A stretch of 64,000 nucleotides of DNA. Origin: a bacterium. Lineage in GTDB: Bacteria; Actinomycetota; Thermoleophilia; Solirubrobacterales; Solirubrobacteraceae. Under the pieces are notes generated by a model. That model was not told the origin of the DNA. It saw nothing but the letters and a program-made list of their open reading frames with translations, and did no database searches. Both the position numbers and the translations under genes were made by a program. The stretch is from contig JAJPKQ010000030.1 in assembly GCA_021323635.1 (NCBI GenBank), forward strand, positions 1 through 64,000, written 5' to 3'. Positions 24,036-33,290 of this stretch are shown here, piece after piece (positions within the stretch are counted from its first letter, which is position 1; each line of letters starts with the position of its first letter).

Positions 24036-25481
24036 CTAGAGCGGGATGTTGGTGGCCCGCTGAGTCGCTCGCGCGGCGCTCCGCAGCGCAGCGAGGCTCA
24101 AGATGATGCGCTCCCTGGTCTGCGCCGGCACGATCGTCTCGTCGATCGCGCCCTCTGCGGCAGCCACCTCCACACCCAGGTGCGCCTGCCGATAGCGCCT
24201 TGCAAGCGCCGCTCGCAGCTGCCCATCAACGCCACGCTCAAGCTCGCGCCGGTGAATGATCTCCACCGCCTGCTCGGCGCCCATCACGCCGATCTGCGCG
24301 CCCGGCCAGGCGAAGACGTAGTCGGCGCCAAGCGCCTTGCAGTTCATCGCGATGAACGCCCCGCCAAATGCCTTGCGCAGGACCACCGTCACGCTCGGGA
24401 CGCTCGCCTGCGCGAAGGCATGCACCAGCTTTGCGCCGTCGCGGATCACCCCGCAGCGCTCCTGAGCGCTGCCGGGCAGGAATCCCGGCGTGTCGACAAG
24501 CACGACCAGCGGCAGCCCGAATGCGTCGCAGGTGCGCACGAAGCGCGCGCCCTTCTGCGCCGCCTCAGCGTCGAGAACACCGCCGAGATAGCGAGGCTGG
24601 TTGGCGACGATGCCGACCGCCATCCCCCCGAGGCGAGCAAGCGCGCAGACGAGGTTGCGCGCCCGGCGCGGCGAGAGCTCCAGCAGCTCGGAGCCGTCGA
24701 CGAGCGCGCGCGCGACGTCGCGGATGTCGTAGACGCGCCGCGCCTGCGCGGGCACGAAGCGATCCGGCCGCTCGCCCGAGGGCGCTCTGACCGCAGCCGC
24801 GGGCGGACGTTCGCCTGCATGCTGCGGCAGGAAGCCGAGCAGCTCGCGCGCCAGCAGCGCGCCCTCCAGCTCATCGCCCACGGTGAAGTGGCCGACGCCA
24901 TTCCGCTCATGCACCGAGGGCCCGCCAAGCGCGGCGGCGTCGATCTGCTCGCCCATCACAGCCGCGACCACGGTCGGGCCGGTGAGGAACATCGCCGCGC
25001 CCGAGCTCATGATCACGAAATCGGTGAGGGCTGGGCCATAGGAGGAGCCGCCCGCGGCCGCTCCGCAGACGATCGAGATCTGCGGCACCAGGCCGGAGAG
25101 ACGCACGTGCGAGCGGAAGATGCGGCCGTAGCCGCAGAGCGCGGCGACTCCCTCCTGCAGGCGCGCCCCGCCAGACTCGATGAAGCCGACCACCGGCGCG
25201 CGGGCGCGCTCGGCAAGGCCGAGCACCATCGCGATCGTCTCCGCGTGGGCCTCGCCCAGCGAGCCGCCCGCGAATCCGCAGTCTTGTGCGTAGCAGAAGG
25301 CGAGCCTGCCGTTGATCTGCGCCTGCCCGGCAAGCACGCCGTCGCCCTCGCGGGCGGCCTCGCCCATGCGCCGCGAGCGGGCCTGCGTGCGCAGCAGCTG
25401 CAGCGTGCCGGGGTCCGCAAGCGCCTGCAGACGCTGCAGCGGCCCGACCGCCCGCGCGGCGCTCGCGACCGCGACGCTCAC
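24036..25481 (-). CDS. accD: acyl-CoA carboxylase carboxyltransferase (AccD/PccB type)
   Basis: 481 residues covering both carboxyltransferase halves on one chain, as in actinobacterial AccD proteins. FIESGGARLQEGVAAL and CGAAAGGSSYGPALTDF in the first half, and VDTPGFLPGSAQE and RKAFGGAFIAMNCK in the second, form the biotin/acyl-CoA oxyanion holes. No zinc-ribbon cysteines are present at the N-terminus, unlike E. coli AccD. In this operon its likely product is malonyl-CoA for FabD, using a biotin subunit encoded elsewhere. It starts at GTG 25481 in a 4-bp overlap with fabF. Confidence 0.88.
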   Translation of the reverse strand: MSVAVASAARAVGPLQRLQALADPGTLQLLRTQARSRRMGEAAREGDGVLAGQAQINGRLAFCYAQDCGFAGGSLGEAHAETIAMVLGLAERARAPVVGFIESGGARLQEGVAALCGYGRIFRSHVRLSGLVPQISIVCGAAAGGSSYGPALTDFVIMSSGAAMFLTGPTVVAAVMGEQIDAAALGGPSVHERNGVGHFTVGDELEGALLARELLGFLPQHAGERPPAAAVRAPSGERPDRFVPAQARRVYDIRDVARALVDGSELLELSPRRARNLVCALARLGGMAVGIVANQPRYLGGVLDAEAAQKGARFVRTCDAFGLPLVVLVDTPGFLPGSAQERCGVIRDGAKLVHAFAQASVPSVTVVLRKAFGGAFIAMNCKALGADYVFAWPGAQIGVMGAEQAVEIIHRRELERGVDGQLRAALARRYRQAHLGVEVAAAEGAIDETIVPAQTRERIILSLAALRSAARATQRATNIPL

Positions 25482-26674
25482 AGCGCCTCCAGACAGAGGA
25501 CCGCGTTGTGGCCGCCGAAGCCAAAGGAGCTTGAGAGCGCAAGCCGGCGCCGGCCGGCCGGCTCCAGGGTCCGTGCTGCGCCGGGGACATAGTCGAGGTC
25601 GAGGCCCTCCTCGGGCTGGCGCAGGCCGAGCGTCGGCGGCGCCACCCCTGCGCCCATCGCCAGCAGCGTCGCCACCGCCTCGACCGCTCCTGCAGCGCCA
25701 AGCAGATGCCCGATCGCCGACTTCAGCGAGGAGACCGGGACCGCGTAGGCATGCTCGCCGAGCGCACGCTTGATCGCCGCTGTCTCCGCGCGGTCGTTCA
25801 GCGGCGTTCCCGTGCCATGGGCGTTGATGTAAAGGATCTGCGCGGGCTCGATGCCGCTCTGCGCAAGCGCGCCTGAGATCGCCTGGGCCTGGTCTGCGCC
25901 GTCCGCGCGCGGCGCCGTCAGGTGATGGGCGTCGGAGCTTGCCGCGTAGCCGCGCACCGCTCCGAGCACAGGCGCGCCCCGTGCCGCCGCCAGCTCCGCT
26001 GCCTCAAGCACGAGCACGCCCGCGCCCTCCCCCATCACGAACCCGTCGCGGTCGCGGTCGAAGGGGCGCGCAACGCCGCTAGGCGAGAGCGCGTCAAGCG
26101 CCCCGAAGGCTGCCAGCGCGAGCGGCAGCAGCGCCGCCTCCGCGCCGCCCGCAAGCACAGCATCGGCCTCGCCGCGCTCGATCAGGCGCACAGCGGCGCC
26201 GATCGCGTGAGCTCCGGAGGCGCACGCGCTTGCGACCGCAAAGCTTGGCCCGCGCAGGCCAAAGCGCAGCGAGAGCGCCGCCGCCGGCGCGTTGATCATC
26301 ATCGTCGGGACCGCCAGCGGCGAGACGCCCCGCTGCCGGCGGCAGCGCAGCGCCTCCTGGGCGTCAAGCAGCGTCGTCAGGCCGCCGATGCCGCTGCCAA
26401 GCACGCAGCCGATACGGCGCGGGTCGCACGGGGGCTCCGCCGCCCAGCCGGCCTGCTCGAGCGCCTCGATGGCGGCGGCGATCGCAAGCTGGGTGCAGCG
26501 ATCCGCGCGTCGGGCCTCCTTCGCGGAGAGCACATCTGCGGCATCGAAGTCGCTGCAGCGCGCCACCCCGCCCGCAAAGGCGCTCTCGCCCGCACACCAG
26601 CGCTCGTGCAGGGACTGCGCGCCCACGCCCAGCGGCGTCACCGCGCCCAGGCCCGTGACCACCACCTCGCGCAT
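25478..26674 (-). CDS. fabF: 3-oxoacyl-ACP synthase II
   Basis: 398 residues, KAS I/II type. Catalytic Cys151 (VASACASGAH), His285 (NAHGTGTP) and His322 with Lys317 (SLKSAIGHLLGAAGA) are all present. It condenses malonyl-ACP with growing acyl-ACP. Overlaps accD by 4 bp and follows acpP by about 4 bp. Confidence 0.93.
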   Translation of the reverse strand: MREVVVTGLGAVTPLGVGAQSLHERWCAGESAFAGGVARCSDFDAADVLSAKEARRADRCTQLAIAAAIEALEQAGWAAEPPCDPRRIGCVLGSGIGGLTTLLDAQEALRCRRQRGVSPLAVPTMMINAPAAALSLRFGLRGPSFAVASACASGAHAIGAAVRLIERGEADAVLAGGAEAALLPLALAAFGALDALSPSGVARPFDRDRDGFVMGEGAGVLVLEAAELAAARGAPVLGAVRGYAASSDAHHLTAPRADGADQAQAISGALAQSGIEPAQILYINAHGTGTPLNDRAETAAIKRALGEHAYAVPVSSLKSAIGHLLGAAGAVEAVATLLAMGAGVAPPTLGLRQPEEGLDLDYVPGAARTLEPAGRRRLALSSSFGFGGHNAVLCLEAL

Positions 26675-26678
26675 ATGC

Positions 26679-26924
26679 TCAGGCGCGCTCTGTGATCAGG
26701 GCGACCGCGTCCCTCACGTTGCGCACCTCCGCGACATCCGAGCCCTTCAGCTCGATGCCGTAGCGCTCCTCGATCACCTGCGCCAGCTCGGCAAGGTCGA
26801 GCGAGTCGACGCCAAGGTCCTCGAAGCTCGCATCCGGCGTCAGCTCCGCCTGGTCCACGCCGAACTCCTTCAGGCTCTCGATCACCGTCCGTTCGATCTC
26901 CTGTGCGGTGGCTGTCGTGCTCAT
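26679..26924 (-). CDS. acpP: acyl carrier protein
   Basis: 81 residues from ATG 26922-26924, preceded by AAAGGAGA. Acidic helical protein with the phosphopantetheine attachment serine in DLGVDSLDLAEL. A longer reading upstream lacks support. It carries the acyl chain for the surrounding FAS enzymes. The 55 bp upstream, before the fabG stop, contain no other gene. Confidence 0.93.
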   Translation of the reverse strand: MSTTATAQEIERTVIESLKEFGVDQAELTPDASFEDLGVDSLDLAELAQVIEERYGIELKGSDVAEVRNVRDAVALITERA

Positions 26925-26979
26925 TGCTCTCCTTTCGTTGTGTTGTTTTAGTAATGCAAGCTCTGTCTTTGGCGCCAAC

Positions 26980-27717
26980 CTAGGCCGCCACGCCTCCGTC
27001 CACGAACAGCGTCGTGCCGGTCACGTATGCGGCCTGCTCGGAGGCGAGAAAGCGAACGCAAGCCGCAACCTCCTCGGGGCGGCCGGCGCGGCGCGCGGGG
27101 ATCATTCCCACCAGCTCGGAGCCCAGCTCCGCTGTCATGTCGGTCGCGATCAGGCCGGGCGCGACAGCGTTGACGGTGACCCCCCGCCGCGCCACCTCCA
27201 CCGCGATCGTCTTCGTCATCGCGATCAGGCCGGCCTTCGCGGCGGCATAGTTGGCCTGGCCGGGGTTCGCGCGCGGGCCGACCACCGAGGCGATGTTGAT
27301 CACGCGGCCGAAGCGCGCCCGGATCATCGATCGCAGCACCCGACGGGTGAGCGTGAAGGCCGCGGTGAGGTTGGTCTCGATGACCCGCTCCCAATCGCTG
27401 TCGGCAAGCGCGATCGACAGCGCATCGGCGCGCACACCGGCGTTGTTGACGAGCACCAGCACCGGACCCAGCTCGCGCTCGACGCGCGCGCACAGCGCCT
27501 CCACATCCTCCTGGCGCGTCACGTCGCCAGGCAGCGCGAGCGCGCGCCCGCCGGCGGCGCAGATCGCAGCGGCACAGCGCTCTGCCTCAGCGGCTGAGCT
27601 GCGGTAGTTGAGCGCCAGCGCCCAGCCGTCCTCGGCAAGGCCGCGCGCGATCGCCGCGCCGATGCCCCGTGAGGCGCCGGTCACCAGAGCCGCACCTGAG
27701 CGCGCGCCGGCGCTCAT
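26980..27717 (-). CDS. fabG: 3-oxoacyl-ACP reductase
   Basis: 245 residues from ATG 27715-27717, in an ATGA overlap with fabH. SDR fold with TGASRGIG nucleotide loop, LVNNAG, catalytic serine in INIASVVG, and YAAAKAGLIAMTK (Y-x3-K). C-terminal YVTGTTLFVDGG. NADPH-dependent reduction of 3-oxoacyl-ACP. Confidence 0.92.
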   Translation of the reverse strand: MSAGARSGAALVTGASRGIGAAIARGLAEDGWALALNYRSSAAEAERCAAAICAAGGRALALPGDVTRQEDVEALCARVERELGPVLVLVNNAGVRADALSIALADSDWERVIETNLTAAFTLTRRVLRSMIRARFGRVINIASVVGPRANPGQANYAAAKAGLIAMTKTIAVEVARRGVTVNAVAPGLIATDMTAELGSELVGMIPARRAGRPEEVAACVRFLASEQAAYVTGTTLFVDGGVAA

Positions 27718-28709
27718 CGCAGCCCCCACCGCAAGAGCGCTGCCCCCCAGCCAAGCCCCGCGCCAAAGGCGCCGATCAGCACGCGCGCGCCGGCCACGAG
27801 CGCGCCTTGCTGCGCTGCGGCGTGCAGGGCCAGCGGCAGGCTTGCAGCGCTCGTGTTGCCGAGCTCGTCGATGCAGACGAAGACCTTCCCCGGCTCAAGA
27901 CCGAGCCGCTGGCCTACCGCCTGCAGGATGCGCAGGTTGGCCTGGTGGTAGACAAAGAGGTCGACCTCCGACAGCGAGACCCCAGCGCGCTCGAGCACCT
28001 CGGTGGTGCTCTCGCTGAGCCTCGCCACCGCCTGCAGAAAGGTCTCATGCCCGTCCATCTCCAGCACCCCGCGGCTGCGCGTCACCTGCAGCACCGATGC
28101 GCGCGCGCCGTCGCTGCCGAACACGAACGGCCCGATCGCGCCCGGCGCGTCCGCCGCCAGCACGATCGCGCCTGCCCCGTCTCCGAACAGCGGCGCGCTG
28201 CGACGGTCCTCGAAGTCGATGAAGCGCGAGAGGATCTCCGCGGCGATCACCAGCACGCGCTCGGCGCGACCGCACTCGATCCAGGCGCTCGCGTGCGCGA
28301 GCGCCGCGAGCGAGCCCACGCACGCTGCGCTGACGTCAAGCGCGGCGCCGCCGCTCCCGAGCGCGTGCGCCACCGCCGGCGCCACGCCCGGGGTGATCTG
28401 ATCGGCGCCGACCGTCGCCACCAGCAGCGCATCGATCTGCGAGCCATCGATCTGCGCTGCCTGCAGCGCGCTCCGACCCGCCGCTGCGGCAAGCTCGCTC
28501 ACCTGCGCCCCGGCGGGGGCATAGCGGCGACTGCGGATGCCGGTGCGCTTCATTATCCACTCCGCGCTCACACCCAGTCGCCGGCCGAGCTCCTCGCTTG
28601 AGACCCTGCGCTCAGGGAGCGCGCTGCCCAGGCCGGCGATTGCAGCAGCACGCAGGCCGGGCGCGGAGGCGGCGGGCCAGGGGGCAGGGCGCTCAGCGCG
28701 CACCGGCAA
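27714..28709 (-). CDS. fabH: 3-oxoacyl-ACP synthase III
   Basis: 331 residues. The catalytic triad is Cys130 (DVSAACVGSL), His255 (YHQANLRIL) and Asn285 (GNTSAAS). It primes fatty acid synthesis from acyl-CoA. The N-terminal about 20 residues before AAAIAGLGSALPERRV are an extension. It overlaps the fusion gene upstream by about 17 bp. Confidence 0.92.
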   Translation of the reverse strand: MPVRAERPAPWPAASAPGLRAAAIAGLGSALPERRVSSEELGRRLGVSAEWIMKRTGIRSRRYAPAGAQVSELAAAAGRSALQAAQIDGSQIDALLVATVGADQITPGVAPAVAHALGSGGAALDVSAACVGSLAALAHASAWIECGRAERVLVIAAEILSRFIDFEDRRSAPLFGDGAGAIVLAADAPGAIGPFVFGSDGARASVLQVTRSRGVLEMDGHETFLQAVARLSESTTEVLERAGVSLSEVDLFVYHQANLRILQAVGQRLGLEPGKVFVCIDELGNTSAASLPLALHAAAQQGALVAGARVLIGAFGAGLGWGAALLRWGLR

Positions 28710-31074
28710 GGCTCACCTCCTGAGCTTGCTCCAAGGCGTCGGCCGCGATCGCCTCGGCATCCGGAAGGTTGCGCTTTGTCAGCCTGGCGAGCACCTCGCC
28801 GGGGCCAAAGTCCAGGTAGCGCTGCGCGCCCAGCTGCGCGAGCGTGATCATCGTCTCGCGCCAGCGCACAGGCCGCGTGATCGCCTCCGCAAGCTCCCGG
28901 CGCACGTCGCAGAAGGGCCTGGCGCTGGCAGCGGAGATGACCGGGATCTGCGGCGGGGAGAGCTCGATCTCCGCGAGCGCCGCGGCAAAGGGCTCCACCG
29001 CCGGCGCCATCGCCGGCGAGTGAAAGGCGCCTGCGACGTCAAGCATGATCGCACGCGTGCCACGCGCCCGCGCCTCGCGGGCGGCCGCCCGCAGCCGGGA
29101 GACCGCTCCGGCGAGGACGGCCTGCCCCGGCGCGTTGTCGTTCGCAAGCGCCAGGCCATGCTGAGCGGCAAGCTCGGCGCTCGTGCTCTCCTCGCCGCCG
29201 AGCAGCGCCAGCATCGCTTCGCGCTCGCCGCCCTCTGCAAGCGCCATAAGCTCGCCGCGTCGCACGGCCAGCCTGAGCCCCGCGTGGGGATCAAGCGCCG
29301 CAGCTGCCACAAGCGCCGCAAGCTCACCGAGCGAGTGGCCGGCAAGCAGGGCGGGGCGCACCTCGCCGCGCAGCGCAAGCCAGCTGGCGATGCTCGCGCA
29401 GTAGATCGCCGGCTGGGCAAAGCGAGTGCTCTCGCGCGCACGCGCAAAGGGATCCTCGCCGACAAGCTCCAGGCAGTGCTCGTGGAGCTCGGGGGAGAGC
29501 GCGCGCACCCGCTCCCCAAGACCCTCCCGCCAGCTTCCCTGGCCGGGGAAGAGGCCGGCGGTCACAGCGTCCGTCGCTATCTGCGGCCCGCGGGCGCTGC
29601 GCGATCGCCGCCCCTGATCGCCGCGCGCAGGGCCTCCCTCCAGCAGGTACTCCAGGACCTCCGCCGCGTGGTAGGCGCGTCCGTCGGGAGCCAGCGCGCG
29701 CACCACGTTGCAGGCGTCGTCGCCAAGCGTCATCAATGCGGGCTCCGGTCCCGCATCGCGCCGCTGCTGCGCCATCCCGGCCGCGGCGATCAGGCCGTTG
29801 CAGACGCAGACTCGCCCCTCTGTGTCCGCCGGATCGCCGCCCTTGGCGACGTAGTCGGACTCCGGCTCAGATGGGCAGCGGTAGCCGATCGTGCCGTCGT
29901 CGCGGCGGTAGAGGGTGCGCAGATAGGCCACATCGCAGACGCGCCTTCTGGCGGCGAGCACGCTTGGCTGCGCGACCGTCCCGCGCACCTGGGCGACCTT
30001 GAATGGGAAGCCCGTCGGCGAGGCAAGCGGGTCGGTGCGAACGCGCAGCTTGCCGCTTGCCGCAAGAGCCCGCGCGCGCACCTTCAGCGCCGGGTCAAAC
30101 CCTGACTCCTCGCAGAGCGCAAATGCGCTGCCCACCTGCACTCCTGTCGCCCCCTCCCGCAGCGCCTCCGCAAGCCGGCCGGGGTGGCCGTAGCCGCCTG
30201 CCAGCCAGAAGGGGAGGCCGAGCGCCCGTATCCGCTCCAGGTCGGGCGCATCGCGCGGCCCGTAGATCGGCTCGCCCGCCGCGCTCAGGCGCAGGCGGCC
30301 ACGCGGCGGGGCGTTGTGACCGCCCGCGCTGGGCAGCTCCACCACGAAGCCGTCCGGGCGGGCGACGGGGTCGCGCGCAAGCTGGCTTGCGAGCACATGC
30401 GAGGAGACGATCGCGAGGAAGCGTGGCCGACGCAGCGGAGCGCGCGTGCCCGGGAGCACCTGCTGCGGGTCGAAGTCGACCGCAAAGCTCTCCCCCGCGG
30501 CGGCCCCTGCAACCGCCAGCGGCAGGCTGTAGGGGCGATGCTCCGCCAGGGCATTGAGCGCCGCAGGGATGTGGTAGGGGATCCCCGCGCCCATCAGCAC
30601 CCAGTCGACACGCGCAAGCATCGCCCCGTAGAGCGTCGGCAGCGTCGGGATCTGGATCTTCTCAAGCAGGTTGATGCCGATCGCGCCCCCGTGGCCCTCC
30701 TTGGCCAGATGGACCTCACAGAAGGCACCGGCGATGGTGAGCTCGAGGAAGTGCCTCCCCGCTCCGATGCGGGGCACGGGGACCGCCCGGTAGCGGCCGC
30801 CCGGCGCGCGGCCGCCCGCATTGAAGTAGCGGGCCATCAGCTCCTCTGCGCTGCGCTGATCGGGATAGGCGGCAAGCGCACGGCGCAGATGCCCGCCCGG
30901 GTCGCCGTCCTGCAGCTCGCGCGCCAGCACCGCCCCGAGCGCAACACCCGAGACGACGCCCAGCTGGCCTGCCCTGGCCACGGCGCTCGCCAGCCGCCAG
31001 CGCGAGATCGCCGCTCCCATACCGCCCTGGATCACAAGCGGCAACTCGCCGCGGGTCTCGCTGCCAAGCATCAT
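28693..31074 (-). CDS. FabK/nitronate monooxygenase-like domain fused to malonyl-CoA:ACP transacylase FabD
   Basis: 793 residues. Residues about 1-430 are a flavin TIM barrel of the 2-nitropropane dioxygenase/FabK/PfaD group: LVIQGGMGAAIS, ELPSAGGHNAPPRG, LAGGYGHPGRLAEAL and GATGVQVGSAFALCEES (phosphate-binding). A cysteine-containing linker follows (RRRVCDVAYL, RVCVCNGLIAAAG). Residues about 505-790 are FabD: LFPGQGSW, catalytic Ser581 in GHSLGE and His685 in GAFHSPAM. The same order of barrel and acyltransferase is known in pieces of PUFA synthases, but here it heads an ordinary FAS operon. The barrel may be an extra enoyl reductase or use another flavin chemistry. ATG 31074 adjoins the TTAGG box directly, suggesting a leaderless mRNA. 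Confidence 0.85.
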   Translation of the reverse strand: MMLGSETRGELPLVIQGGMGAAISRWRLASAVARAGQLGVVSGVALGAVLARELQDGDPGGHLRRALAAYPDQRSAEELMARYFNAGGRAPGGRYRAVPVPRIGAGRHFLELTIAGAFCEVHLAKEGHGGAIGINLLEKIQIPTLPTLYGAMLARVDWVLMGAGIPYHIPAALNALAEHRPYSLPLAVAGAAAGESFAVDFDPQQVLPGTRAPLRRPRFLAIVSSHVLASQLARDPVARPDGFVVELPSAGGHNAPPRGRLRLSAAGEPIYGPRDAPDLERIRALGLPFWLAGGYGHPGRLAEALREGATGVQVGSAFALCEESGFDPALKVRARALAASGKLRVRTDPLASPTGFPFKVAQVRGTVAQPSVLAARRRVCDVAYLRTLYRRDDGTIGYRCPSEPESDYVAKGGDPADTEGRVCVCNGLIAAAGMAQQRRDAGPEPALMTLGDDACNVVRALAPDGRAYHAAEVLEYLLEGGPARGDQGRRSRSARGPQIATDAVTAGLFPGQGSWREGLGERVRALSPELHEHCLELVGEDPFARARESTRFAQPAIYCASIASWLALRGEVRPALLAGHSLGELAALVAAAALDPHAGLRLAVRRGELMALAEGGEREAMLALLGGEESTSAELAAQHGLALANDNAPGQAVLAGAVSRLRAAAREARARGTRAIMLDVAGAFHSPAMAPAVEPFAAALAEIELSPPQIPVISAASARPFCDVRRELAEAITRPVRWRETMITLAQLGAQRYLDFGPGEVLARLTKRNLPDAEAIAADALEQAQEVSLAGAR

Positions 31075-31088
31075 TTAGGGTACCCTAA
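31075..31088. promoter_or_regulatory. TTAGG-N4-CCTAA box, exact, FAS operon
   Basis: TTAGGGTACCCTAA, perfect palindrome ending one base before the ATG of the FabK-FabD fusion. Its TAGGGT could serve as the -10 of a leaderless transcript, so a bound repressor would exclude RNA polymerase. Confidence 0.75.
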
Positions 31089-31200
31089 CCCGGTGGCGAT
31101 GCACTTTTCGCTCAGCTCCGCAACATCTTCACCCCGATTTCGTGTGCGAGCGCAACAGTGCCAGGCGGGCCGGCTTGTGGGCGCCGCCGCCCGGCGGTAG

Positions 31201-32493
31201 ATGCGCGTGTCCGTGCAGCTGCAACACCCCGCGCCAGGGCGCCTCAGGCACGCGGCGGATGCCCGTCCGTCTCCGCCCAGCTGCAAGAGAGACCCCGGGC
31301 GGGCGCTCGACCCTGCGGTCGGCGCCACGCTGGCGGCGCTGCTGCGCCCACACGTGCCCGCCCTGATCGACGAGATGATCGCCGCGATCGCTGAGGAGGT
31401 TCCCGAATACGACCGCCCCCTGCAGGGAACCTTCGGCAGAAACGTCAGGCGCGGCACGGTCGCCTCGATCGAGCGCTTTCTCGCCCTCATCGCGGGCGCG
31501 TCCCCCGTCGAGGCCGAGCAGCGCCAGATCTACGTCGAGCTTGGCCGCAGCGAGCTGCGCGCGGGCCGCTCGCTGGAGAGCCTGCTTGCGGCCTATCGGG
31601 TGGGCGCGAGGCACACCTGGCGGCGCTTCGCCGCGATCGGCCACCGGGCGGGGATCGACTCCGAGCAGCTCTGCCTGCTCGCAGAGGCGCTCTTTGAATA
31701 CGTCGATGCGCTCTCCGCGGAGTCGGCTGAAGGCTACGCGCAGGAGCAGTCGCTTGCTGCCGGCTACCGGGCGCGCGAGCGCGAGGCGCTCGTGCAGCTG
31801 CTGATGCGCCAACCGCCGCCCAGCGCGGGCGATCTGCGGGCCCAGGCAGCGCGCGCGGGATGGTCGCTGCCGAGCGCGATCACGCCACTGGCCTGCTGCG
31901 CGCCGCCGGCGCTTGCCGGGCGCCTGCGACGGCGGCTGCCCTCAGAGCATCTGCTGGTAGCAAGAGATCGCATGGTGATCCTGATCGGCGTCGACCTCGA
32001 GGGCCCTGGGCGCCTTGCGCAGGTTGCCGCCGCCCTGCATGACACACCCGCTGCGCTCGGCCCGAGCGCAGCCCCTGCTGCAGCGGGGGAGGCGATCGAC
32101 CGCGCGATACTCGCCGCAAGGCTGCAGCAGTCGGGCGTGATCAGAGCAGAGGGGATCTTCCACGCCGACGAGCATCTGCTGAGCCTGATCCTCCACCGCG
32201 ACCCCGCTCGCGCGCAGAGCTTTGCCGAGCGCACGCTCCAACCGCTTGCCGAGCTGCCTGGGGCCAGCCGTGCGCGCCTGACCGAGACGCTGCGCGTCTG
32301 GCTGCAGCACGCCTGCGAGACGACCGTCGCCGCGCGCACGCTGCACATCCACCCTCAGACCCTGCGCCACCGTCTGCGGCGGCTGGAGCAGACGATCGGT
32401 GCCGCACCTCTGCGCAGCCCCGAGCGCCGCCTGGAGCTTGCGCTCGCGCTGCGGATCGCCGAGGAGCTCGGCCGAGCGGCCGAGGTCGGCTGA
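31201..32493 (+). CDS. PucR/CdaR-family regulator, FasR-like
   Basis: 430 residues. An RsbR-like helical N-terminal domain (about 40-190: LLRPHVPALIDEMIAAIAEE, ELGRSELRAGRSLESLLAAYRVG) is followed by a middle region and a C-terminal PucR helix-turn-helix (TLHIHPQTLRHRLRRLEQTIG, about 378-398). The FasR activator of fatty acid synthesis in Streptomyces belongs to this family and is adjacent to the fab genes. The divergent placement here against the FAS operon therefore supports a FasR-like role. Starts at ATG 31201; region 31089-31200 holds both promoters. Confidence 0.8.
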   Translation: MRVSVQLQHPAPGRLRHAADARPSPPSCKRDPGRALDPAVGATLAALLRPHVPALIDEMIAAIAEEVPEYDRPLQGTFGRNVRRGTVASIERFLALIAGASPVEAEQRQIYVELGRSELRAGRSLESLLAAYRVGARHTWRRFAAIGHRAGIDSEQLCLLAEALFEYVDALSAESAEGYAQEQSLAAGYRAREREALVQLLMRQPPPSAGDLRAQAARAGWSLPSAITPLACCAPPALAGRLRRRLPSEHLLVARDRMVILIGVDLEGPGRLAQVAAALHDTPAALGPSAAPAAAGEAIDRAILAARLQQSGVIRAEGIFHADEHLLSLILHRDPARAQSFAERTLQPLAELPGASRARLTETLRVWLQHACETTVAARTLHIHPQTLRHRLRRLEQTIGAAPLRSPERRLELALALRIAEELGRAAEVG

Positions 32494-32524
32494 GGGCGCA
32501 GCTGACTGTGACCGGCGGCGTCGA

Positions 32525-32590
32525 TCTCTCCTCCCGGCCGGTCGCCTCGGCGGCAGCCGCCACGACGTGCTCGAAGTCCTCCGGCCTCAA
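32525..32590 (-). pseudogene. 5' remnant of a nucleotidyltransferase-type toxin gene
   Basis: Directly after the stop codon of the HTH gene (TAG-TTG), the frame reads LRPEDFEHVVAAAAEATGREE, which I recognise as the start of the small AbiEii-like nucleotidyltransferase proteins paired with this HTH type. Homology then ends abruptly at about codon 22 and the frame runs into unrelated sequence by the end of the PucR gene. The rest of the toxin has been deleted. Confidence 0.5.
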
Positions 32591-33271
32591 CTATCGGACC
32601 TCCGCAAGGATGCGGCGCCGCTCGGGCTCGCTGAGCATGCCGGCGAACGGAGAGCTCTGTCGGAGATCGTCAGCATCCGGCCCTATGGCCGTGATAGCGC
32701 GGCGGATCTCCGGGATCGGCTTCTCCAGCAGCCGCTCCCACCGCCTTGCGTAGCGCGGATCTATGCGGCCCTGCTCACGCCAGCGGATGAGAACGTGGCG
32801 CGCCTCGTTCACCATCGACTTGCGGAGCCTGCGCGCAACCGCTTCGTGGTATGCGATGCCGCGCGCTTGCGCGCGATCATGGCCCACTTGCGCACCAAAC
32901 CCTCGGCGTCCAACTTTCAGACGTTCTGCGGCCTGCCGTTGACGCCTCATGGTCGGCGTCAGGATGAAGCGGCCTGGGCTGCCGACTCGAACCGATTCGT
33001 AGAGGTCGAGGAGCGCCGGAACGGGAATCTCCGGACGACCGACCGAGGAGGTAACGACGGGTATGTATCCAGCCTTGATCCAGCGTTCGAGAGACGCATG
33101 GCTGACCCCAAGCAGGCGCGCTGCCAGGCGGCGAGAGATCGTCTCGCCCAGCTCCCTTTCAAGCGCGATGCGTACCAACGCGAGATCCTCGTTGGCCGGC
33201 ACGTGTCGGCCCACACGCCTGAGACGGGCGATGTTTTCGAACAGCTCTTGCTTGCGCTCAACGACTCCCAT
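32591..33271 (-). CDS. HTH DNA-binding protein, probable antitoxin partner
   Basis: 226 residues from ATG 33269-33271. The centre has a helix-turn-helix (ISRRLAARLLGVSHASLERWI, about 45-65); the C-terminal half is basic and helical, with YARRWERLLEKPIPEIRRAI. Proteins of this shape usually precede an AbiEii-like nucleotidyltransferase in type IV-like toxin-antitoxin pairs. The partner is truncated here, so this is probably an orphan antitoxin or repressor. An inverted repeat upstream (33291-33322) is its likely operator. Base use is somewhat less GC-biased than in neighbouring genes, consistent with mobility. Confidence 0.6.
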   Translation of the reverse strand: MGVVERKQELFENIARLRRVGRHVPANEDLALVRIALERELGETISRRLAARLLGVSHASLERWIKAGYIPVVTSSVGRPEIPVPALLDLYESVRVGSPGRFILTPTMRRQRQAAERLKVGRRGFGAQVGHDRAQARGIAYHEAVARRLRKSMVNEARHVLIRWREQGRIDPRYARRWERLLEKPIPEIRRAITAIGPDADDLRQSSPFAGMLSEPERRRILAEVR

Positions 33272-33290
33272 GACCGTCCAAGTCTATCAT

